Notes: a model not told the origin generated them from the sequence alone. Counted from the first letter of the stretch, positions 21,729 to 30,006 are shown. The stretch is DNA of 30,006 nt from Haplomitrium mnioides (GCA_049999725.1 JBNGIS010010672.1:1-30006), one strand, 5' to 3'. Translations and numbers: made by a program.

Positions 21729-22083
21729 GAATCGACTTCGACGGGAGGGAGATTTCGACGAGGGGAGGAGAGTTTGACGAAAATCGCGTTTAGCCTAAAA
21801 CGCGATTTTTCTCCCACCCATTTTGTGTTCGATTAAACTTGTCTCGCGAAATCTGCTTCATGCTATATCGCGACGCAGGTCCTGGGGTCTTTTTCGAAGC
21901 AGACCTTTTGAGGATCGCGAGCCTGCTGCTGCTGCATCGCGATCTGTTCTCCTGCGACCTGTGAGCTGTTTTCTTGCCACATTCGATCTCAGCAGACTCC
22001 TTCGAAGTATTTTTTGATAAGTGCTCCTTTCTCATCAGTCCTTCAACTCTTCACGTGGTTCTTTGAAGTTCATATTTGCAACA

Positions 22084-22097
22084 GGTTATGGGCCCAC
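22084..22097 (+). promoter_or_regulatory. Primer-binding site overlapping the gag start codon
   Basis: GGTTATGGGCCCAC abuts the LTR end with no spacer. It complements 14 nt of the anticodon arm of plant initiator tRNA-Met, including the CAU anticodon, and not the 3' TGGTATCAGAGC type common in plant copia elements. The ATG within it (22088-22090) is in frame with gag. Drosophila copia is known to use a 5' half-molecule of initiator tRNA-Met in this way. The match stops at the tRNA position near 39, where that half molecule ends. Confidence 0.85.
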
Positions 22098-22981
22098 GAG
22101 TTGACACTAGCATTGGGACTACTCCACAAAAATTTGGAGGAGAAGATTTGCTTCTTTGGAAATTGAAGATGAAGTTGGTCTTGGTGAGCCAAGACCTCTG
22201 GGAAATTACAAGGGATCCCCAAGCTGAACTGGATTTTTTCTCTGAAGAGATGTCAGGATTTGACATCAAGAAAGAGAAAAAACGTTTAGAGAGGGCTGAG
22301 CAGAAGGCTTTAGCATCTATCATGCTGAGCCTTGATGATCATCTCTTGGAATTGGTGAGACACTGCCAGACTGCACATGAAGCCTGGACAAAATTGTCAG
22401 ACAACATTGAAGGCAAAGATACCATGAACAGAATTCACCTGAAGAAGCAATTTTTCACATTTCAGATGAAGGAGAATTCTACCATCACAGAGCATGTGAT
22501 GAAGGTAAAGTCTATGGCTGGGCAGCTTCAAGCAGTGGGGTCAAGAATTGAGGAGGAGGACATTATGTGTGTCCTGCTCGCCAGTCTCCCTGAAGAGTAT
22601 AGCACTTTGGTTATGACAATGGAGGCAAAGGGTACTGACCTGAACCTGGAATTCCTGGTGGGCCGCTTGCTCAGTGAGGAGCAGAAGCGACTCAACAAAG
22701 AGAAGAAAGATGATTCTGCTTTTACCGCCAGAGGAGATAAGAAAAAGAAAAAGCCTGCAGAAACTCGAGCATGCTTCTACTGCAAGAAGGTTGGACATTT
22801 GTCCAACGCTTGCAAGAAGAAACAAGCTGACAAGAAGAAAGGAGGAGATGTGCCAAGGAAAGACAAATCAAAGGCAACCTCCAGTGCCGCAATTGCCAAA
22901 GAAGATCTGTCATCTGAAGAGGAAGTGGACTACATGGCTTCACTTGGAGACACAGTAAAGGATGCATGGTACCTGGATTCA
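22088..22981 (+). pseudogene. copia gag region and start of protease
   Basis: The frame opens at the ATG inside the primer-binding site (MGPRVDTSIGTTPQKFGGED). The next in-frame Met is 28 codons on, inside the conserved part, so the first ATG is preferred. KFGGEDLLLWKLKMKLVL is the usual copia capsid start, followed by the UBN2-type helical capsid domain (to about residue 200), a lysine-rich stretch and a CCHC knuckle CFYCKKVGHLSNAC (about residues 229-242). The protease begins AWYLDS at about 22964, where the frame breaks. The gag frame runs on for about 28 nonsense codons to a stop at 23066. Normally copia gag and pol form one frame, so this is a broken polyprotein. Confidence 0.88.
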
Positions 22982-25315
22982 GTCACATGTTATCAAGGAA
23001 GGAGTGGTTCAGAGACATCATCAGAACAGATCCCAAAGTCATCAGGTTGGGTGACAACTATGGAGTAAACGCAGTTGCAGTGGGAGATGTACATCTCAAG
23101 GTCAAAGGAATGGGAGGCAAGGGTGCCACCCACATTCTGAAGGATGTCCTCTATGTACCTGAGATCAGACAAAATCTTGTGCCAGTAAGTGCCTTGACCA
23201 GGACTGGTTTGATGGTCCGTTTTGACCAACATGGTTGTAAGGTCCTGAATAAGCATGGTAAGGTAGTTTGTGTTGGTATTAAGGAACATATGCTGTATAG
23301 ATTCAATTGCATCCCAATAGTAGAGGGAAGCCTCAATATGGCTGTCCAGGGAGAGAACATGACTCTCTGGCATCATAGGCTTGGACATTTGGGAGAACAG
23401 GGAATCAGAGTGTTCACCAGTATGGTGAGCAATATGGCTGTGGATCAATCCACCTCACTGGATTTCTGTGAAGGGTATGTAAAGGGACAGGCACACAAGA
23501 CTACAATCAAGAAGGGAGCTGTTGGATGGAAGGCATCCAAACTGTTGGAATTAGTCCACAGTGATGTTTGTGGACCCATGAAGACACCTTCAATATCTGG
23601 CAACAGATATTTTGTAACATTCACAGATGATAAATCCAGAATGTCTTTTGTCTACTTCATGCGTACTAAAGACCAGACTTTTGAATATTTCAAGGAATGC
23701 ATGGCTAGGATGGAAAATGAAGTTGACAGAAAGATCAAGATCTTGAGGAGTGATGGTGAAGGGGAGTACACCTCCCAAATGTTCCAGAAATTTCTTGCAA
23801 GACGTGGCATTAGAGCAGAGGTGACTGCTCGGGATTCACCACATCAGAATGGTGTGGCAGAGAGGCTGAACAGGACGATTGTTGAAAAGGCTAGGAGCAT
23901 GTTGCAACATGCTGGTCTGGAGGGCAAGTTCTGGGCAGAGGCAGTAGCCACTGCTGTGTATTTGAAGAATATCAGCCCCACAAAGGCAATTGAAGGGATG
24001 ACACCTTGGCAGGCTTGGAAAGGAGTTCAACCTTCAATGAAGCATCTGAGAGTTTTTGGTTGCGATGCGTATGCCTTGGTTCCTAGCACACTTCGTATGA
24101 AGTTGGAACCTAAGGCTACAAAATGCATCTTCTTTGGGTACAGTGAAGGAGGGAAAGCGTATCGACTTTATGACCCAGCTACAAGCCGCATAATCCGGAG
24201 TGAAGATGTTGTCTTCAACGAGTGGGAGACAGGTAAAGGAGTGGATCCAGATCCAAACCCTGCCCTCCCTGTTTTTCTGCAGACCTCTCCAGATGTTGAA
24301 AATCAAGGTCAGTCTTCTGGCCATCAACTTGCAGAAGAAGTATCAGATACCCTGGAGGAGTCTGAAGAAATTGAAGAGTTGACATCACAACCTGTGAGGA
24401 GATCACAGAGACTTCGAAAACCAATTGTCCGGCTTGGAATAGAAGAAGGTAATGCAAGTATTGCTCTTGAGCCAGAACCAACCAGCCTGAAACAGGCCAC
24501 GGAACGAGATGATGCGACACAGTGGGAGCAGGCTACAAAAGAGGAGTTCCAATCCTTGATAAAGAATGGGACTTGGATTCTGACAGATTTACCAGAAGGC
24601 AGGAAACCTGTAGGGTGCAAGTGGGTGTTCAAGCTCAAGCGTGGAGCGATGAATGAAATCACCAAGTACAAGGCACGCCTGGTGGCCAAAGGATATCTGC
24701 AGAAAGAAGGTATAGACTTTCAGGAAACATTTGCCCCAGTGGTGAAGATGACATCGATCCGCTGCTTGATGGCCATAGCAGCAGAGATGAACTGGGAGAT
24801 TCATCAGATGGATGTGAAGTCGGCTTTCCTGAATGGAGATCTCAAGGAACAGATCTATATGGTGCAACCTGAAGGGTTTAAAGCACCTGGAGAGGAAGAC
24901 AAGGTATGTCTTCTCAAAAAGTCTCTGTATGGACTGAAACAGTCCTCAAGAGCATGGTATGAGAAGATAGACCAGTACCTACAAAGTGATGGATATTCTA
25001 GATGCACATCCGATCACAGTGTGTACTGCTCAATGGTAAAGGGGTCTATCATCGTAATCACTGTGTACGTGGACGACCTGCTATTATTCAGTGACAATCT
25101 GGACTTGCTGCGCAGCGTGAAGCATGGTCTGAGTACCCTCTTTGAAATGGTGGACCTTGGGGAGGTGCACTATATCTTGGGGATACAGGTGATTAGAGAC
25201 AGGGATGCAAGGAGCATTGCGCTCCATCAGCTAGGGTACATTGATTCAATTCTGAAGGAATTCAGGATGGAAGAAGCAAAGCCTGCAGTTACACCTTTTG
25301 AAGCTGGTTGCAAAC
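22981..25315 (+). pseudogene. copia pol, 5' part: protease, integrase, reverse transcriptase
   Basis: It continues in the +1-shifted frame from SHMLSRKEWF. The protease body ends around HILKDVLYVPEIRQNLVPVS. Integrase: WHHRLGHLGEQG zinc-binding half, but the Cys pair reads CEGYVKG instead of CEGCVKG; the catalytic triad is at HSDVCGP (23562), FTDDKS (23626) and GVAERLN (Glu 23860). Reverse transcriptase: WVFKLKRG, KARLVAKGYLQKEGIDFQET, MDVKSAFLNGDL and the catalytic YVDD (25066-25077). The frame is then interrupted at CAAAC (25311-25315) by a solo LTR and resumes for a few codons at 25668. Apart from these breaks it is open, so the element is fairly young. Confidence 0.9.
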
Positions 25316-25662
25316 TGTGAAGAAATCAAAGAGAGAGCAATCTGGAGCCAATATAAGAGTGCTAGCAGCACTTTATTACACCTGCATCAAGCATACAGAA
25401 GGGAGGAGCAGGAGAGATCCTCAACAACAATAGGGAAGCACAGAATGAAGGGCAATAGCCCCCTCTCTCCCTTATATACACAGAAAAGTAGGCCCAGCGA
25501 ATTAGGTCTGGCACTACAGGACAAAATAGATGTCAACATTAGAAGACAAAATAAAATAAGACAAAAATGAGGATAGGACAAAATGGTATTTTGTCCTATC
25601 TGAATTTAGACTATCCTGGTCTAAATTCACTAGGTAACTTAACAGAGCTCGAATTCTCAACA
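25316..25662 (-). repeat. Solo LTR of an unrelated small-LTR copia-like element
   Basis: The 347-bp insert begins TGTGAAGAAATC and ends TTCTCAACA on the + strand. Read on the minus strand it starts TGTTGAGAATTC, has TATATAAGG about 180 bp in, AATAAA further on and ends TTTCTTCACA, which is the order U3-TATA-poly(A) signal-U5. So its promoter points against the copia element. No internal sequence remains, meaning the two LTRs recombined. The stop codon apparent at 25318 in pol is created by this insert. The family is not one I can name. Confidence 0.87.
25572..25629. repeat. Two adjacent perfect hairpins in the solo LTR
   Basis: Hairpin one: GATAGGACAAAAT and ATTTTGTCCTATC, 13-bp arms with a 3-base loop (25572-25600). 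Hairpin two: TGAATTTAGAC and GTCTAAATTCA, 11-bp arms with a 7-base loop (25601-25629). They lie back to back in the U3 start of the minus-strand LTR. Confidence 0.92.
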
Positions 25663-25667
25663 CAAAC

Positions 25668-25715
25668 TGTCAAAGGAAATGGAAGCAAAGGATGAGAAAG
25701 AAAAGGCAGACATGG
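25668..25715 (+). pseudogene. Short copia pol piece between the two insertions
   Basis: Sixteen codons of pol (SKEMEAKDEKEKADM in the copia frame) between the solo LTR and the LINE. This is the variable linker between reverse transcriptase and RNase H. Its last 18 bp are the left target duplication of the LINE. Confidence 0.85.
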
Positions 25716-28601
25716 ACATGAAGGCCTTAGCTAGCATGGGAGGGCTTAAGTCTCCAGGACCAGATGGTCTACCTAGCGAATTCTACAAATGTTGCTGGAA
25801 GTGGATTGCAAAAGACTACGCAGCCATGATCTCAGAAGCTCTTAGACGACAATGGTTAAGCGTTGAGCTCAACAAAGGCACAATCTCCTTGATGGACAAG
25901 GGTGGAGATAAGACTCTAATCTCCAATTGGAGACCCATCTCCCTTCTGAATACCTCTTACAAGATTTTTGCCAAAGTGATTTCCACTAGGTTGCAAAAAG
26001 TTCTGACAGGGATAATTAATACAGAGCAATCAGCCTTTCTGCCAAATAGATACATCCTTGACAATGTGATTTCTGCAGTCGAAACCAAGGATTGGGCTCT
26101 ATCATCAGGACAAGACTGTGTTTTCCTGAAAGTGGACTTCGAGAAAGCTTATGACACAGTGGACTGGGAGTTCTTGTTCAAAGTATTAGAGGCCATGGGA
26201 TTTGGTCAAAAATTTATTGGATATGTGAAGGTGACAACAACTAATGCCACTTCTGCAATCAATCTTAACGGTATTCCCTCCCGCTCCGTCCCTATCCAGC
26301 GATCGGTTTGACAAGGTTGCCCTCTTGCTCCTTTTCTGTATCTCGTAGTAGCGGATGCACTGGGACACCTTCTCAATAACGCAGCGCTCAACAAACAAGT
26401 AAAAGGGATATCCATTCCATTGGGTAGGCACCATCTCTTCTCCCAATATGCAGATGACACTCTTCTATCCTTGGCAGGAGAAGAACAGAACTTGCTAAAG
26501 GCGGTAAAGGTGCTGGGTACCTTCTCCAAGGCTTCTGGACAGAATATCAACTGGGAAAAATCTTCTGCCATTTGGATCAGTTCGCGACCTAGACAGCAAG
26601 GGTGGAAGGTTGGCTGTAACTGGGAGTGGGCAGAAAAGGATGCAACCTTGAAAATCCTTGGTATTCCGTTTGGCCTCCAAAGTGGTATACAAGGAATCAA
26701 GAACCTCTTGGTGGATAGAATCAGATCAAAGCTCAAGTTCTGGTGTAACAGATATATCAGTCTTCCAGGAAGACTGTTAATCTTCAATCAAATCCTCCTG
26801 GGATCCATCTGGTATTTTGCTTCTTGCTGGGCAGGGGGCAGCTCTCCCCTTAAAGAAATCAAACAGCTGGTGAGAAACTTCCTCTGGTCAGGAAATGGGG
26901 AGAATTGCAGAGCTCCAGTGGCGTGGGAAACATGTGTGAAGAGAAAGAAAGAAGGGGGATTGGGATTGATAAAACATATATGCGCAGACTCAAGCCCTGC
27001 TGGGGAAGTGGATTATGAAGACTGTTCTGCCAGGGGACTCTACATGCAAAAGGTTCTTAATGTATAGAGTCAGCCAAGCTAGACCACTTAGTAAACTAGG
27101 TTGGAGTCAATCCCTATTGTGGGCAGTTGCTGACTGCAGATCTTCATGTTGGTCTACCTCTCAGTTGTAGAAGGAGATATGGCAGGCTTGGTCGGTACTC
27201 AAAAGATCCATCAAACAGAAGTCTCCTGAGTCTTTTGAAGAGGTGGTGAGCATAAACATCTGGTGGAATAAACTGGGAGATAATTCACTGCTGGCGGCTA
27301 ACAAGAGCTGGCCAGCTTTGAGATGGTCTCAGGCAGGGATCAAGGTGATTGGGGACCTTTGGAATCGCCAAACATATGAGTTCCTTGAGTGGGCAGAGGT
27401 GCAAGAAAGATACCAGCTTCACAAAAGGCATGAGAGGAAATGGTATGACCTGATTGCTAAGATCCCTGACAGGTGGGTTTCACTCCTACTTGAGGGGCCA
27501 GGCCACATTAGAAAAGGAGACTGGACCGGAATTTTCATATCTGACCTGGAGACACACCCGGTTGCAATATCCTTGTGGAGTGCTGATACTGATCTGAAGG
27601 CGGGAAACATGATTCAGTCTTCTGCGCTACCCCATTCATGCTCATGGTTCTTTGTCACCCCAATGGACACGATGCTGGCAGAAGGATCCCCACCCCAGCT
27701 TCCTCCTTCAGTGATTATGAGGAAAATGAGAGTCTGCTCAGTGACCAAAGATCAGAAAGCTGAGTATAAAATACTTGGATCAGTTATCGGAGAGGGAGAT
27801 TGGGACCCTGGAATGTGGGTCTGGAAGGATAACTCCCCCCTCAGCAGCTATTCCACCAAGAAAGGCCGTCGATTCATCTTGGACCGGCCATCTACAATCA
27901 TCCCGGTTCTGGAACGCTGGAAAGCACATGGTTCTATCGACTCTACACACTCTTCCAGATGGACGGATATATGGAAGGCGAGCAGATCAGCAAAAGAGGC
28001 CACGTTAATGTGGCTTATTGTCCAAAGAGGTGTGCAAGTCGGGAGCTTCAGAAAAAAGACAGAAAAGCCCGGCTTTGAGATTGATGCAAGTTGTGTCTGC
28101 TGCAAGGAGGACATACTGGAAGATCTCATTCACTGTTTCTGGATTTGTCCTAGGATCAGCACCATCTGGAAATGGGCAGGGAATATCATTAACAGATTAG
28201 TGTTCTCCATTTGGGAGAACACTAAAAGGTGGAAGCCAACCTGGCAGCAATGCATCCTAGGCGACAGAATACCTAAAGCACTGGTCGTAGCTCAAGAGAT
28301 CTGGTCCTTACTAAGAGGAATAGTACTATACTCCATATGGCTGTCTAGAAACGCTATAGTTTTTGAAAAGTCACATATGGATATGTACTGCTTGAAAAAA
28401 AAAATCTGGATGAGACTGGTTGAGTACGGAAAGAAAGCTTGGCGTGATGCTTGCAGAGACTGGATGAAGGCTCATAATGAAGAGAAGAGAGATAACATTC
28501 TTGAAACCTTTGACAGAACCTGGGGCGCCAGGCATCTGCTTTGTATTCGTGATGAAGACAGTGTTTACTGGAATCTGAATGTTAGTAGTAATCTGGATTG
28601 A
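25716..28601 (+). pseudogene. LINE ORF2 remnant: reverse transcriptase and zf-RVT
   Basis: It starts at the RT region KSPGPDGLPSEFYK, followed by ISNWRPISLLNTSYKIFAKV, EQSAFLPNRYILDN, FLKVDFEKAYDTVDWEF, the QGCPLAPFLY block and the catalytic YADD (26447-26458). Later comes the C-terminal zf-RVT segment CVCCKEDILEDLIHCFWICP. Defects: an in-frame TGA at 26309 just before QGCPLAP, where family members have Arg (CGA to TGA is a CpG transition); a frameshift near 26970; and a TAG at 27168. From there the frame is open to the stop at 28599. No RNase H domain was seen. It cannot make an active enzyme. Confidence 0.9.
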
Positions 28602-28749
28602 GGGTATAGGGTTACTTTGGTTTACCAGGCTAGATCCTGAAAGGGATTGAATGGTTGTTGGTTTTGCCGCTCGGCCTGATTGCTGGCCACGGTTGTACCT
28701 TTGATGTTTGAAAGTAAATAAAGTTGTTTGCTTTCGGTCAAAAAAAAAC
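25716..28749 (+). mobile_element. 5'-truncated plant L1-like LINE inserted in copia pol
   Basis: About 3.03 kb running from the middle of ORF2 to an A-tail (28740-28748). It lacks ORF1, the endonuclease and the first part of reverse transcriptase, as expected for incomplete target-primed reverse transcription. AATAAA at 28717 lies about 20 bp before the tail. It is flanked by a perfect 18-bp duplication. Related 3' ends occur at 10208, 10815 and 16457, so one LINE family has been active repeatedly at this locus. Confidence 0.92.
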
Positions 28750-28767
28750 AAGAAAAGGCAGACATGG

Positions 28768-29441
28768 CAAATGTTCCATACAGACGTGCAATAGGGAAAT
28801 TAATGTATGCCATGCTAGGAACAAGGCCAGACCTGGCATATTCAGTGGGAGCTCTGAGTAGGTTCATGGATAACCCAGGTCAGCAACACTGGAAGGCAGC
28901 TAAGCGAGTTATAAGGTACTTGAAAGGTACAAGGAATCTTGGCATCACCTACCGGGGTGGTAAAGGGATCCAACTCACTGGCTACTGTGATGCAGATTGG
29001 GGAGGAGAACAAGACAAAAAGAGATCCACCTCTGGATACGTGTTTACTGTGGGAAATGGGGCTATCTCCTGGAGCAGTAAGTTGCAGAAGACCACTGCCC
29101 TTTCAACTACCGAAGCTGAGTACATGGCATTGACACATGCCAGTAAAGAAACTGTGTGGCTACGCAGGTTGCTTGAAGAGATTGGATTCAAGCAATGCAC
29201 ACCTACCACAATTGAGTGTGATAACCAAGGATGCATGAAACTGGCCATCAACCCAGTTCATCATCCAAGGACAAAACACATTGATATTCAGTACCACTTC
29301 ATAAGAGACCTGATTGGAAATGAGGTGGAACTGGAATATTGTATGTCAGAAGAGATGGCAGCTGACTTTCTCACCAAAGCATTACCAAGAGAACAGCACT
29401 TCAAGCTAATTCAAAAAATTGGCATGTACAGCAACATGTGA
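28768..29441 (+). pseudogene. copia pol, 3' part: RNase H
   Basis: It resumes the copia polyprotein after the LINE with YRRAIGKLMYAMLGTRPDLA, then the RNase H motifs GYCDADWGGEQDKKRSTSGY, TTEAEYMAL and IECDNQGCMKLA, which hold the acidic catalytic residues, and ends HIDIQYHFIRDLI, ADFLTKALPREQHF. The domain looks complete and undamaged. The stop at 29439 falls 10 bp before the 3' LTR. Confidence 0.92.
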
Positions 29442-29451
29442 TAAGTGGGAG
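29442..29451 (+). promoter_or_regulatory. Polypurine tract next to the 3' LTR
   Basis: TAAGTGGGAG immediately precedes the TGTTGG of the 3' LTR. A purine-rich GTGGGAG of this kind primes plus-strand DNA synthesis in LTR elements. The position and composition fit; its exact length is not certain. Confidence 0.8.
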
Positions 29452-30006
29452 TGTTGGAAATGTATCTCTTGCTGCTGTAAATAGTGACAACTAACTAATG
29501 TTAGTTGAAAAGGCTAGCTAGTATAGTTAGCTAATAGATATTTTAGAGGGGCTGCCAGGTTCCAGGTCTCCCCCTTAGACATTTATTCTTAGGACAAAGA
29601 ACAGTTAGCAATAGGCTCAAAATAGGATATTTGTTGGTATGTCAAAAAGGGGCGCCGCATTCAGGTGATCCCCTTACCAATTGCTTCCGTTAGTTGCCCC
29701 ACTGATTAATTACGGGGCAACTTGTATGTCAGCAGATTGCTGACCTTCATTTGTATATAAAGATGAGGAGTCCTCTTTAGGATTCATCCTCAGTCATCCA
29801 AAACTTCTTCGAGTGTCTTTAAGAGCAGAGTACGAACTCATGCTTGAGTTCATGAGGAGGTAACGAGCAGGTATCGAGCATCAGAGTGTTTAAGAACGTG
29901 AGAAGGAGGCGAATATCTGAGTGTCGAAAAACAGCAAATCGTTTCCCGTTTTTACGTTTTCGAGCAAGGCGTTTTCGTTTTCGACGGGCGAGTTCCTGCG
30001 CGAGGG
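29452..30006 (+). repeat. 3' LTR of the copia element, cut by window end
   Basis: The first 343 bp (29452-29794) match 21107-21449 at 336 positions without gaps, including the TATA box at 29754 and the hairpin at 29488-29507. Of the 7 differences most are transitions, several at CpG in the left copy. Immediately after CATCCTCAGT the sequences cease to align; the right copy has its own TCGA- and CpG-rich sequence and no 87-bp repeat up to the end of the window. Confidence 0.92.

Larger units (their letters stand above)
21107..22083 (+). repeat. 5' LTR of the copia element (977 bp)
   Basis: It starts TGTTGGAAATG and ends TTTGCAACA, giving a 5-bp inverted TGTTG/CAACA terminus. U3 runs to about 21445 with TATA box TATATAAA at 21409. 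A perfect 8-bp hairpin (CAACTAAC-TAAT-GTTAGTTG) lies at 21143-21162 and is present in the right LTR too. The first 343 bp match the 3' LTR with 7 substitutions and no gap; the rest of the LTR does not align beyond scattered words. R/U5 is long (over 600 bp), CpG-rich and contains an 87-bp tandem repeat. Confidence 0.93.
25311..25667. repeat. 5-bp target-site duplication CAAAC around the solo LTR
   Basis: CAAAC occurs at 25311-25315 and 25663-25667, directly touching the TG and CA ends of the inserted LTR. Removing the LTR and one copy rejoins the copia pol reading frame (CTG becoming Leu then Ser-Lys-Glu), which confirms the boundary. Confidence 0.9.
25698..28767. repeat. 18-bp target-site duplication flanking the LINE
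   Basis: AAGAAAAGGCAGACATGG occurs at 25698-25715 and 28750-28767, perfect over 18 bp. It is the type of duplication made by target-primed reverse transcription. Joining the flanks at one copy restores the pol frame from KEKADM into ANVPYRRAIGKL. Confidence 0.93.
21107..30006 (+). mobile_element. Ty1/copia retrotransposon, nearly whole, nested insertions
   Basis: Order: 5' LTR (21107-22083), primer-binding site, gag with CCHC knuckle, protease, integrase, reverse transcriptase, RNase H, polypurine tract, 3' LTR (from 29452, cut by the window end). Protease before integrase before RT is the copia order. LTR ends are TGTTG and CAACA. The base pairs before the 5' LTR are ACAGT, the expected left target duplication; the right one lies outside the window. 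Subtracting a solo LTR and a LINE, the internal region is about 4.0 kb, usual for copia. It is defective: a frameshift at the protease active site, a lost integrase Cys, and the two insertions. Confidence 0.93.

Noticed and set aside
17768-22083. CRISPR-like repeat array
   Set aside because: The repeats are tandem LTR repeats without unique spacers, in a eukaryotic retroelement setting.
25311-25320. Stop codon TGA as natural end of the copia pol gene
   Set aside because: The TGA is created by the TG terminus of the inserted solo LTR; RNase H follows beyond the insertions.
22966-25320. A separate pol gene starting at the ATG at 22966
   Set aside because: The ATG is in the gag-frame overlap (GCATGGTACC encodes AWYL in the other frame). 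The frame only makes sense as the shifted continuation of a single polyprotein.

Overview
The window looks like nuclear DNA of a land plant. Both host genes are spliced with GT-AG introns, and their closest recalled relatives are plant proteins: a HAL2/SAL-type phosphatase and a BUB1/MAD3-family checkpoint kinase. The rest is retrotransposon debris of plant type. The checkpoint gene keeps Mad3-type and Bub1-type parts together, which would fit a non-seed plant, but that is a weak inference. All calls come from reading the sequence; no searches were run.

Layout: 1-4140 is AT-rich and nearly gene-free. It holds an (AG)n run, a 100-N assembly gap inside a decayed Ty3/gypsy gag fragment, and short degenerate repeats. 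4140-5868 is less AT-rich but holds no gene I recognise. 5869-8180 (+) is a three-exon phosphatase gene whose splice sites give a continuous 597-residue frame. 9210-16410 (-) is a convergent 17-exon gene for the C-terminal 1069 residues of a MADBUB/BUB1-type spindle-checkpoint kinase, again with every splice phase consistent. Its N-terminal TPR exons are not visible.

From 16457 to the right edge almost everything recognisable is retroelement. A 5'-truncated LINE lies on the minus strand, followed by a decayed LTR (17768-18456), scrambled LINE ORF1 and ORF2 pieces, a second LTR with primer-binding site (19361-20216) and its decayed interior. A much younger Ty1/copia element starts at 21107 and runs off the window at 30006. 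That element is interrupted twice: by a 347-bp solo LTR of another family (25316-25662, target duplication CAAAC) and by a 5'-truncated LINE (25716-28749, 18-bp target duplication). Short LINE 3' ends of the same family also sit in an intron of the kinase gene.

Most interesting are the copia family's features. Its primer-binding site matches the anticodon arm, not the 3' end, of initiator tRNA-Met, so the gag AUG lies inside the primer-binding site. The U3 of its two LTRs is about 98% identical, yet the sequence diverges abruptly at the expected transcription start, where each family member carries different repeat-rich, CpG-rich R/U5 sequence.
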